A stretch of 64,000 bases of DNA from Symsagittifera roscoffensis. Its lineage: Eukaryota > Xenacoelomorpha > Acoela > Convolutidae. The translations under genes were made by a program, and so were the position numbers. The notes under the pieces were generated by a model, which was given only the letters and a program-made list of their open reading frames with translations, did no database searches and was not told the DNA's origin. The stretch is taken from the NCBI RefSeq assembly GCF_963678635.1, contig NC_087063.1, forward strand, positions 84,305,574-84,369,573. The letters run 5' to 3'. Positions 10,841-21,466 of the stretch are shown here, piece by piece (within the stretch, counting starts at the first letter, position 1; each line of letters opens with the position of its first letter).

Positions 10841-13091
10841 ATCCTAGATCCGCCCTTGTTACAGATGATATCAAAAAATCGGGTCAAATTTAAATTGACT
10901 CATTAAGAGAAAAAAATCACCCTCAATTATTCCATCATTTTCTTCGAAAGTCGGAGCAACATTTTGAGTTTCGAAGCTGAAATTGTACTAAAATCACTTC
11001 GAAACTCTTAAAGAGTACGTATTATTAGCAAGACAAAAGTACAGAGCTGGCATTTGAGCAGCTCAGTTTTTCCCGGCGTTTAAAAGCTTAAAATGCAGTA
11101 GAAAATAAAGTTTTTTTTTCAGTTATTCTCAATGTTGTTATCCTAGATAGCAACTAAAACGCTAACACAACTTCACTGGTCTAGATTGCATCCTATTGTG
11201 TTGTTATGTTACCATGGTAAGAATTGAGTCCAATTGAACTCCACTTGCTTTAAAAGAAAACAATACTTTTTTCGTTTCCTGCAATTAAATGACACTAATT
11301 AGCATCTCAGAATTTAGTTGAATCTTCATTTGAGAGCATCGAACTTGAATTTTTGCACCAATGAATGTTTTGTTTGCAAAAGCAAAAAAATAAGACCTCT
11401 TTTGCGAAGAAAATAAACAGCTGAGTTTTGAGCAAAAGCTATTGCAGACAATATGAAAACAACTACTTTGAAATGAAAGCAAGTTCACAAAAGGTTGCGT
11501 ACCCGACCTTCTGAGCTAAATGAACACACGTTTTTTCATTTTGTTCATCAAAACTAGATCCGATATATTTCAGGCGAGTGCGCCTTTTAAATAAGGAAAG
11601 CATCTGGTTTTCTGCAGAAAAGAATCCATACCGCAGTAACAAAGGCAGAACATTTTTTGAATTTTTTAAATGAAAATTCCGGGGACTTCGAGGAAAAATA
11701 GTTCATAAAATTGAATGTCATTTTTTTAAACAAATTACGCCGTTCTCAAGGTTTCCATTGTAGCTCAAAGTATTATCAACAATTCAAGCCGATCACTTCA
11801 AAAACGCTTCAAACAGTGATCCTACTGATTTGGATGGGGTTCTTTTCAAGTTATTTAACTGCTCATTTCAATTAAAAGAATTATGCGGGAAAAACAAACT
11901 TGTGGTTTTCGACTAAAAAATAATTCAATTTTCACATTGATGCTTAAGACAAAAAATCACCAGAATGAATGTTTTTAGGCTAAATTTTTGCAATTTTAGT
12001 TACATTGAACGACCCACAAGGAATCGCTCCATTAAAAAAATTAATCCAAGTTTTTTTCGAAGTGATCAGTTAGAGAATCAACTATGTTTCCATGATTCAC
12101 TTGTGGTGCAACACAAACAAAAAACATAGGCCGACAAAAATTTAAAATGTTGAACCAAACTAGGTGAACCAAAACTTTTTGCATGTCGCAATGAAAAAAA
12201 CAATTAGAGACCCAGCTAAGGCTGGATAAACGTGTTTGATTTTGTTTGAAATTGTAATACTGATGTGGGATGAAATGATTAATTCCAAAAATTAGACTTC
12301 GCCTAAAATCTTAGTTGTTTCTCTAAAGTAAGTAGGAAGAGTGAAAACTTTAAGATAAAGAATTTTTCCCAAAGACATAACACTTTTCTTACCAAAAATT
12401 AAACCGTCGCCGCTTCTGCAGGAAAAATTCTCGCAACCGGTTCTTTCAATTGAAATTTTTATCTCAAATTTCAGCCTGTAGTTTTTAAAAACATCCAAAA
12501 AATTTCTAAAAAACGGTCAAAAATCAACAACTTGGCCAAAGCCAATTATAAATGTAGGCTTTCAACAACCTGTTTTTTTTATTAAACCTATAATATCAGA
12601 TTTTGCAAAAGAAAAGTCCAAAAAATGGTCAACCAATAATAGGTCAAATAGTTATACCTTTTGGACAAAAATAGGGCGTAGCCGCTTAAGCAGAAGAGAT
12701 TCACGCAGCCTCTATTTTTGATTGAAACCAAAACCTCAGATTTAGAGAGGCAGTTCTCGAGAAAAAAAATGTGAAGTTTGCAAAGGCCATAAGTTATTGT
12801 TTGAAAAACGTTTGGGCGTATTTGCAGATGCAATAGCGTTCACCACAACCTGTTTATTGAATTGAAACCAAATCTCAGAAATGAGAGGGTCATTTTCAAC
12901 GAACGTCAACAAGATTCCAAAATTTGTTAAGATAAAGCAAGTTGAAATTTTGTAAGAAAAAATGTTTACGGGAACAAAGTCTAGTTCCCGATTACAAGAC
13001 ATAAAATTCAGGTAACCAGATTTATTTGAAACAACTTCAAAAGCCTCTGCAAAACTTTAACATATCTTCCCACAGTTAAACATATCTTCAC

Positions 13092-13308
13092 ACATACGCA
13101 AGCAAAAATATGACCAATAACGCTACGACGCATTAGCCGCAACAGTCATTTTGAAAAGAAAAAATTATCAATTGCACATGCCTTAATTTATAGAGCCGAC
13201 GCATTTAGCTAGTATACGAAAAAGTTCATAAAAAACATTGGACGCTGCCAGGGTTCGACCCTCCTATTTTGTTGCGGGTCTCCTCCCTACCTCTACGCTA
13301 CAGACCCA
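13092..13308 (-). mobile_element. tRNA-derived SINE, copy 1 (3' end lost)
   Basis: Read on the minus strand, the head starts at GGGTCTGTAGCG with an A box TAGCGTAGAGG and a B box-like GGGTCGAACCC. The body then runs to about 13092, where the family's 3' hairpin and CTCTGTGT end are replaced by other sequence. Units 2 and 3 keep that end. Confidence 0.65.
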
Positions 13309-13340
13309 TGATATTTTGAAGCTAAAGTTCTAATTGTTAT

Positions 13341-13550
13341 ACAAACTACCCGTATCAGGGCGAAACCTTGAAAGTTCTGACTGTCTTTTAAGGTCTATGG
13401 AGCAGTCATAATATGAAAAAAAATAGATGTTAATTAAATTGAACTGAACTTTTTTTATTTGAGAGTTTTGTGAAAATCATCCCCCCAAACGCCATATAAA
13501 GTACAAACTGATAGATTGGGAACGATTTTTGAGACGGATAAAAATCCTAG
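13341..13550 (+). repeat. Family H repeat, left fragment in tandem unit 1
   Basis: The 5' ~210 bases of family H, from ACAAACTACCCGTATCAGGG to GAGACGGATA. It is truncated exactly at the tandem-unit junction, where AAAATCCTAG begins. The short A-run at the junction suggests microhomology-mediated duplication. Confidence 0.7.
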
Positions 13551-15778
13551 ATCCGCCCTTGTTACAGATGATATCAAAAAATCGGGTCAAATTTAAATTG
13601 ACTCATTAAGAGAAAAAAATCACCCTCAATTATTCCATCATTTTCTTCGAAAGTCGGAGCAACATTTTGAGTTTCGAAGCTGAAATTGTACTAAAATCAC
13701 TTCGAAACTCTTAAAGAGTACGTATTATTAGCAAGACAAAAGTACAGAGCTGGCATTTGAGCAGCTCAGTTTTTCCCGGCGTTTAAAAGCTTAAAATGCA
13801 GTAGAAAATGTAGTTTTTTTTTCAGTTATTCTCAATGTTGTTATCCTAGATAGCAACTAAAACGCTAACACAACTTCACTGGTCTAGATTGCATCCTATT
13901 GTGTTGTTATGTTACCATGGTAAGAATTGAGTCCAATTGAACTCCACTTGCTTTAAAAGAAAACAATACTTTTTTCGTTTCCTGCAATTAAATGACACTA
14001 ATTAGCATCTCAGAATTTAGTTGAATCTTCATTTGAGAGCATCGAACTTGAATTTTTGCACCAATGAATGTTTTGTTTGCAAAAGCAAAAAAATAAGACC
14101 TCTTTTGCGAAGAAAATAAACAGCTGAGTTTTGAGCAAATAAGCTATTGCAGACAATATGAAAACAACTACTTTGAAATGAAAGCAAGTTCACAAAAGGT
14201 TGCGTACCCGACCTTCTGAGCTAAATGAACACACGTTTTTTCATTTTGTTCATCAAAACTAGATCCGATATATTTCAGGCGAGTGCGCCTTTTAAATAAG
14301 GAAAGCATCTGGTTTTCTGCAGAAAAGAATCCATACCGCAGTAACAAAGGCAGAACATTTTTTGAATTTTTTAAATGAAAATTCCGGGGACTTCGAGGAA
14401 AAATAGTTCATAAAATTGAATGTCATTTTTTTAAACAAATTACGCCGTTCTCAAGGTTTCCATTGTAGCTCAAAGTATTATCAACAATTCAAGCCGATCA
14501 CTTCAAAAACGCTTCAAACAGTGATCCTACTGATTTGGATGGGGTTCTTTTCAAGTTATTTAACTGCTCATTTCAATTAAAAGAATTATGCGGGAAAAAC
14601 AAACTTGTGGTTATCGACTAAAAAATAATTCAATTTTCACATTGATGCTTAAGACAAAAAATCACCAGAATGAATGTTTTTAGGCTAAATTTTTGCAATT
14701 TTAGTTACATTGAACGACCCACAAGGAATCGCTCCATTAAAAAAATTAATCCAAGTTTTTTTCGAAGTGATCAGTTACAGAATCAACTATGTTTCCATGA
14801 TTCACTTGTGGTGCAACACAAACAAAAAACATAGGCCGACAAAATTTAAAATGTTGAACCAAACTAGGTGAACCAAAACTTTTTGCATGTCGCAATGAAA
14901 AAAACAATTAGAGACCCAGCTAAGGCTGGATAAACGTGTTTGATTTTGTTTGAAATTGTAATACTGATGTGGGATGAAATGATCAATTCCAAAAATTAGA
15001 CTTCGCCTAAAATCTTAGTTGTTTCTCTAAAGTAAGTAGGAAGAGTGAAAACTAAGATAAAGAATTTTTCCCAAAGACATAACACTTTTCTTACCAAAAA
15101 TTAAACCGTCGCCGCTTCTGCAGGAAAAATTCTCGCAACCGGTTCTTTCAATTGAAATTTTTATCTCAAATTTCAGCCTGTAGTTTTTAAAAACATCCAA
15201 AAAATTTCTAAAAAACGGTCAAAAATCAACAACTTGGCCAAAGCCAATTATAAATGTAGGCTTTCAACAACCTGTTTTTTTTATTAAACCTATAATATCA
15301 GATTTTGCAAAAGAAAAGTCCAAAAAATGGTCAACCAATAATAGGTCAAATACTTATACCTTTTGGACAAAAATAGGGCGTAGCCGCTTAAGCAGAAGAG
15401 ATTCACGCAGCCTCTATTTTTGATTGAAACCAAAACCTCAGATTTAGAGAGGCAGTTCTCGAGAAAAATGTGAAGTTTGCAAAGGCCATAAGTTATTGTT
15501 TGAAAAACGTTTGGGCGTATTTGCAGATGCAATAGCGTTCACCACAACCTGTTTATTGAATTGAAACCAAATCTCAGAAATGAGAGGGTCATTTTCAACG
15601 AACGTCAACAAGATTCCAAAATTTGTTAAGATAAAGCAAGATGAAATTTTGTAAGAAAAAATGTTTACGGGAACAAAATCTAGTTCCCGATTACAAGACA
15701 TAAAATTCAGGTAACCAGATTTATTTGAAACAACTTCAAAAGCCTCTGCAAAACTTTAACATATCTTCCCACAGTTTT

Positions 15779-16018
15779 ACACAGAGGCGAAGTTTCACTT
15801 CGCATACGCAAGCAAAAATATGACCAATAACGCTACGACGCATTAGCCGCAACAGTCATTTTGAAAAGAAAAAATTATCAATTGCACATGCCTTAATTTA
15901 TAGAGCCGACGCATTTAGCTAGTATACGAAAAAGTTCATAAAAAACATTGGACGCTGCCAGGGTTCGACCCTCCTATTTTGTTGCGGGTCTCCTCCCTAC
16001 CTCTACGCTACAGACCCA
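15779..16018 (-). mobile_element. tRNA-derived SINE, copy 2 (complete)
   Basis: Minus-strand element of about 240 bp. Its tRNA-like head has A box TAGCGTAGAGG and B box-like GGGTCGAACCC. An unrelated body follows, and the 3' end is a perfect hairpin GCGAAG-TGAAA-CTTCGC followed directly by CTCTGTGT. The hairpin plus CTCTGTGT recurs at the ends of other SINE copies in the window. Confidence 0.7.
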
Positions 16019-16050
16019 TGATATTTTGAAGCTAAAGTTCTAATTGTTAT

Positions 16051-16250
16051 ACAAACTACCCGTATCAGGGCGAAACCCTGAAAGTTCTGACTGTCTTTTA
16101 AGGTCTATGGAGCAGTCATAATATGAAAAAAAATAGATGTTAATTAAATTGAACTGAACTTTTTTTATTTGAGAGTTTTGTGAAAATCATCCCCCCAAAC
16201 GCCATATAAAGTACAAACTGATAGATTGGGAACGATTTTTGAGACGGATA
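16051..16250 (+). repeat. Family H repeat, left fragment in tandem unit 2
   Basis: Same truncated fragment and same junction as in unit 1. It keeps the CAGGGCGAAACCCTG hairpin. Confidence 0.7.
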
Positions 16251-16253
16251 AAA

Positions 16254-18965
16254 ATCCTAGATCCGCCCTTGTTACAGATGATATCAAAAAATGGGGTCAA
16301 ATTTAAATTGACTCGTTAAGAGAAAAAAATCACCCTCAATTATTCCATCATTTTCTTCGAAAGTCGGAGCAACATTTTGAGTTTCGAAGCTGAAATTGTA
16401 CTAAAATCACTTCGAAACTCTTAAAGAGTACGTATTATTAGCAAGACAAAAGTACAGAGCTGGCATTTGAGCAGCTCAATTTTTCCCGGCGTTTAAAAGC
16501 TTAAAATGCAGTAGAAAAAGTAGTTTTTTTTTCAGTTATTCTCAATGTTGTTATCCTAGATAGCAACTAAAACGTTAACACAACTTCACTGGTCTAGATT
16601 GCATCCTATTGTGTTGTTATGTTACCATGGTAAGAATTGAGTCCAATTGAACTCCACTTGCTTTAAAAGAAAACAATACTTTTTTCGTTTCCTGCAATTA
16701 AATGACACTAATTAGCATCTCAGAATTTAGTTGAATCTTCATTTGAGAGCATCGAACTTGAATTTTTGCACCAATGAATGTTTTGTTTGCAAAAGCAAAA
16801 AAATAAGACCTCTTTTGCGAAGAAAATAAACAGCTGAGTTTTGAGCAAATAAGCTATTGCAGACAATATGAAAACAACTACTTTGAATTGAAAGCAAGTT
16901 CACAAAAAGTTGCGTACCTGACCTTCTGAGCTAAATGAACACACGTTTTTTCATTTTGTTCATCAAAACTAGATCCGATATATTTCAGGCGAGTGCGCCT
17001 TTTAAATAAGGAAAGCATCTGGTTTTCTGCAGAAAAGAATCCATACCGCAGTAACAAAGGCAGAACATTTTTTGAATTTTTTAAATGAAAACTCCGGGGA
17101 CTTCGAGGAAAAAATAGTTCTTAAAATTGAATGTCATTTTTTTAAACAAATTACGCCGTTCTTAACGTTTCCATTGTAGCTCAAAGTATTATCAACAATT
17201 CAAGCCGATCACTTCAAAAACGCTTCAAACAGTGATCCTACTGATTTGGATGGGGTTCTTTTCAAGTTATTTAACTGCTCATTTCAATTAAAAGAATTAT
17301 GCGGGAAAAACAAACTTGTGGTTATCGACTAAAAAATAATTCAATTTTCACATTGATGCTTAATACAAAAAATCACCAGAATGAATGTTTTTAGGCTAAA
17401 TTTTTGCAATTTTAGTTACATTGAACCACCCACAAGGAATCGCTCCATTAAAAAAATTAATCCAAGTTTTTTTCGAAGTGATCAGTTACAGAATCAACTA
17501 TGTTTCCATGATTCACTTTTGGTGCAACACAAACAAAAAACATAGGCCGACAAAAATTTAAAATGTTGAACCAAACTAGGTGAACCAAAACTTTTTGCAT
17601 GTCGCGATGAAAAAAACAATTAGAGACCCAGCTAAGGCTGGATAAACGTGTTTGATTTTGTTTGAAATTGTAATACTGATGTGGGATGAAATGATTAATT
17701 CCAAAAATTAGACTTCGCCTAAAATCTTAGTTGTTTCTCTAAAGTAAGTAGGAAGAGTGAAAACTTTAAGATAAAGAATTTTTCCCAAAGACATAACACT
17801 TTTCTTACCAAAAATTAAACCGTCGCCGCTTCTGCAGGAAAAATTCTCGCAACCGGTTCTTTCAATTGAAATTTTTATCTCAAATTTTAGCCTGTAGTTT
17901 TTAAAAACATCCAAAAAATTTCTAAAAAAACTGTCAAAAATCAACAACTTGGCCAAAGCTAATTATAAATGTAGGCTTTCAACAACCTGTTTTTTTGATT
18001 AAACCTATAATATCAGATTTTGCAAAAGAAAAGTCCAAAAAATGGTCAACAAATAATAGGTCAAATAGTTATACCTTTTGGTGTAACAAAAATAAGGCGT
18101 AGCCGCTTAAGCAGAAGAGATTCACGCAGCCTCTATTTTTGATTGAACCCAAAACCTCAGATTTAGAGAGGCAGTTCTCGAGAAAAAAATGTGACGTTTG
18201 CGAAGGCCATAAGTTATTGTTTGAAAAACGTTTGGGCGTATTTGCAGATGCAATAGCGTTCACCACAACCTGTTTATTGAATTGAACCCAAATCTCAGAA
18301 ATGAGAGGGTCATTTTCAACGAACGTCAACAAGATTCCAAAATTTGTTAAGATAAAGCAAGATGAAAATTTGTAAGAAAAAATGTTTACGGGAACAAAGT
18401 CTAGTTCCCGATTACAAGACATAAAATTCAGGTAACCAGATTTATTTGAAACAACTTCAAAAGCCTCTGCAAAACTTTAACATATCTTCCCACAGTTTTA
18501 CACAGAGGCGAAGTTTCACTTCGCATACGCAAGCAAAAATATGACCAATAACGCTACGACGCATTAGCCGCAACAGTCATTTTGAAAAGAAAAAATTATC
18601 AATTGCACATGCCTTAATTTATAGAGCCGACGCATTTAGCTAGTATACGAAAAAGTTCATAAAAAACATTGGACGCTGCCAGGGTTCGACCCTCTTATTT
18701 TGTTGCGGGTCTCCTCCCTACCTCTACGCTACAGACCCATGATATTTTGAAGCTAAAGTTCTAATTGTTATACAAACTACCCGTATCAGGGCGAAGCCCT
18801 GAAAGTTCTGACTGCCTTTTAAGGTCTATGGAGCAGTCATAATATGAAAAAAATAGATGTTAATTAAATTGAACTGAACTTTTTTTATTTGAGAGTTTTG
18901 TGAAAATCATCCCCCCAAACGCCATATAAAGTACAAACTGATAGATTGGGAACGATTTTTAAGAC
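16254..18965 (+). repeat. 2.7-kb tandem repeat, unit 3
   Basis: Third unit, somewhat more diverged than units 1 and 2. On its right it continues into a full-length family H repeat instead of a truncated one. That suggests it sits at the ancestral right border of the duplication. Confidence 0.85.
18499..18740 (-). mobile_element. tRNA-derived SINE, copy 3 (complete)
   Basis: Same element as at 15779-16018, with the tRNA-like head (A box at about 18725-18735 on the minus strand) and the intact 3' hairpin and CTCTGTGT terminus at 18501-18525. Confidence 0.7.
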
Positions 18966-19218
18966 GGATTGAATCTACTCTTAGGCGTTTAATTGTTCCA
19001 AATTGGACAAAATAGCAATTTTTAAAACCCCATAACTTTACGAAAAATGATCACAGGTGAAATATCTTCTCAAATTTATGCCCAGGACGACAATATCTTT
19101 TTAAAATAATATTTGAAAAATCCGTCAGAAATGGCTAGTTAAAAAGTCGAGGTTTGTCTGAAGAAAAAAAACACCCCGAGCGTAATTATTCCGTTACTTT
19201 CATTACGAAAGTCGAAGA
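18772..19218 (+). repeat. Family H repeat, copy h
   Basis: Near-full-length, diverged copy with a perfect CAGGGC-GAA-GCCCTG 5' hairpin. The 3' end TTTCATTACGAAAGTCGAAG is a degraded form of the terminal hairpin. Confidence 0.75.
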
Positions 19219-19743
19219 ACAACACTGTTCGCATCAGGACGACGCCTGAACATTCCGAATGCCATTTAAGACTTATGGAGCAGTAAGAACATGAAAAGAA
19301 TTAAATGTTAATTAAAAATAAAAAGAAATTTTTTTAGTTTGAGATTTTTGTCAAAATCATCCCCCCAAACGTCATATAAAGTGTAAAGTGATAAATTTAA
19401 CTCCTAGTAAAAATCAATTATGGCAAATAAGCTTCCTTCAACCAATTTGGAACAATTTCTAAAATGGATTTAATGTCCGCTTACGCGTTAATAGCGCGAA
19501 AGATATCGCGCAATGATTTTCCCAAATTGACCAACGTAGCAATTTTTAAACCCCCATCACTTTACGAAAAATAATCACAGGTGAAATATCTTTTCAAACT
19601 TATGCTCAGGACGACAATACCTTTTGAATGAGATATAAAAATTCCGTCAAAAAAGGCAAGTTAAAAAGTCGAAACTTCTCTGAAGAAAAAAACCACACCG
19701 AGCACAATTATTCCGTTACTTTCGTTACGAAATTCGGAACAAT
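19219..19743 (+). repeat. Family H repeat, copy i
   Basis: Adjacent head-to-tail full-length copy. Its 5' hairpin has changed on both sides (TCAGG-ACGACG-CCTGA), so pairing is partly kept. It ends near TTACGAAATTCGGAACAATA. Confidence 0.75.
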
Positions 19744-21234
19744 ATTAGTCGGTGTTAATATTCTAAGCATTGGCTGTACTTAATAGCTGGTTATTGATAA
19801 AAACGAAAATTTTCAAAATGAACACATTTTATCGCAACAATATAAGCGTCGCAACAATATTTGCGACTTAGGTTGGGAAAAAAATAGTTCATACTATAAC
19901 ACAAGCTATGCTTGTGTTATCATTCTTTTAAAGGAGAATAAGTAGTATTTAAAGCTTAACTTCATTTTCTTACTTATTAGCTAAGATAATTACTTAATGG
20001 TGCTCGAGTTATAGCTGGTAAAAATATTAACTCAATACAAAAGAAATGCCATAACTTTCCCTTCTATAAATTGATGTCGCTGAATCTATATATTTAAGTT
20101 CAAGCCGATAATGGAATTGAAACAAAATGTTTCATTTACCAGCATACATCTTTTTAGGAGAACTGAGCAGATTTGAAGTAACCCCATCCCATTCAGGACC
20201 GTCAATTTTGCGAATGAAAAAAAAAATTATGCATGGTTTGAGCAAACTCATCAATTTTTATAATTTTTAAACACTCATTTTATATTTAATTCAAAAACTT
20301 CTTTTGCAATATTGACGAATCGAACGCTTATTTTATCAATTAGCCCGTATTATTTAATATTTATCTTTTTTCGGCTCTTGGACTCTTTGTGTTCTCAGAC
20401 CACTTTGTGCTCTGAGGAAAATAAAAACTTGGGTTGAAATTCTGGGAGGAAACTAGAGATTGATGCTGATAATTTTCTATTTCGAAGCATATGCGCTAGC
20501 ACTCTCCGATTTTTACTTTGAGTTTACGTAATGTACTCGTCTATATCAATGATACTTAAAGCGTAAATTATAGTTCAATCAAAATTTTCTTGGTCCAAAT
20601 TATTGGAGAACAATTAAAGGGCATTTGGAGCTGTTACGGCTTTACCCTGATATAGCAGTCAATGATTGCTGCGTTTTCATACTGCAAAACATTTTCTTTT
20701 AAATTAAACTTCAACTCTTCTAGAAATGTTAACAAGGAAAAGAATTGCTCTAAAAAAAACTTTTAACCTTTTTCTCAAATATACTTTTTCCTATTACTTT
20801 GTTTTCTTTTATATGTTGATTTATTAGCAGTTCTTAAAACAACAACGATAAGTCTCTTTTCCAATAACTTTATTTAGGTTTGTGGCTTGCAAACCACTTT
20901 GAAATTACATCGCAATGGCTTCTCAATTGCATAAAAGCATATTTAATATGAAGATGATCATAGAACAAGATTCAAAATGAATATCCTCAAGTTACATCGG
21001 TTGCTGAGCAGGTCCGTTCAGCTAGGAATAAGCGGCTGGGCTTAGCTGCAAGGAAACTAATCCTGTACAAATTCTTCATTTCGTTCTTGACTTTTGGACG
21101 TTGAAAAATTCATTTTCGGAAAAGTAAATTCTCTAATTCAATTCAAAAAACAAAATAATAGAAAACAAATTCTGTCAATTTTTCAAATTTATCTGATAAT
21201 TTAAGAGCGCCAACTGAGGAGGTCAAACGTTTAA
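19744..21234. other. Region downstream of POLH
   Basis: No coding region recognised. It holds a strong short hairpin at 19896-19920. A minus-strand AATAAA at 20869-20874 (TTTATT on plus) lies about 360 bases past the POLH stop and could serve as its poly(A) signal. Confidence 0.4.
19896..19920. other. Perfect short hairpin
   Basis: Arms at 19896-19906 and 19910-19920 are perfect 11-base inverted copies (ATAACACAAGC on the left) around the loop TAT. No other copy was noticed in the window. It could be a relic transposon end or cruciform-prone site; function unknown. Confidence 0.6.
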
Positions 21235-21466
21235 TTATTTCATATTTTTTGAAGTATCAGTTGTTTTTAATGATGACGCAGTATTTTGTGTCTTGGTGCG
21301 CTGGTTGAATTGAGTCTGCAGTTTTTGTGCCACGTGGAAGTCCCTGTGTTCGATCAGAGTGAACATGGACACTCTCTCCCCACACAAACTGCACTGCATC
21401 ACATCACACTCCCCCTCCACCCCCTCGAAGATCTCATCCGGAACAGACAACTGCTCCGAACACATC
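21235..21466 (-). CDS. POLH: POLH exon 4 (UBZ3 zinc finger, C-terminus)
   Basis: The acceptor TTTTCTAG precedes GATGTGTTCGG; its first base completes the Arg codon split after exon 3. The C-x2-C-x11-H-x3-H spacing and the following AQKLQ helix are typical of the polymerase eta ubiquitin-binding finger. The frame ends at 21235-21237. Confidence 0.93.

Larger units (their letters stand above)
10841..13553 (+). repeat. 2.7-kb tandem repeat, unit 1
   Basis: Direct tandem repeat of about 2.70-2.71 kb, with units starting at ATCCTAGATCCGCCCTTG (10841, 13554, 16254). Units differ by scattered substitutions and small indels. Each carries non-coding DNA, a 12-base palindrome TTACCATGGTAA, a minus-strand tRNA-derived SINE and the left part of a family H repeat. 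Minus-strand frames inside (for example 12742-13002) are disrupted differently in each unit and are not supported as genes. Confidence 0.85.
13554..16253 (+). repeat. 2.7-kb tandem repeat, unit 2
   Basis: Second unit, 2700 bp. It keeps the complete SINE 3' end (15779 onward) that unit 1 has lost. It has a 2-base insertion near 14137 and a 3-base deletion near 15051 relative to unit 1. Confidence 0.85.

Noticed and set aside
12292-18422. Minus-strand frames repeated in the 2.7-kb units
   Set aside because: Small indels break them differently in each unit and no domain is recognised.
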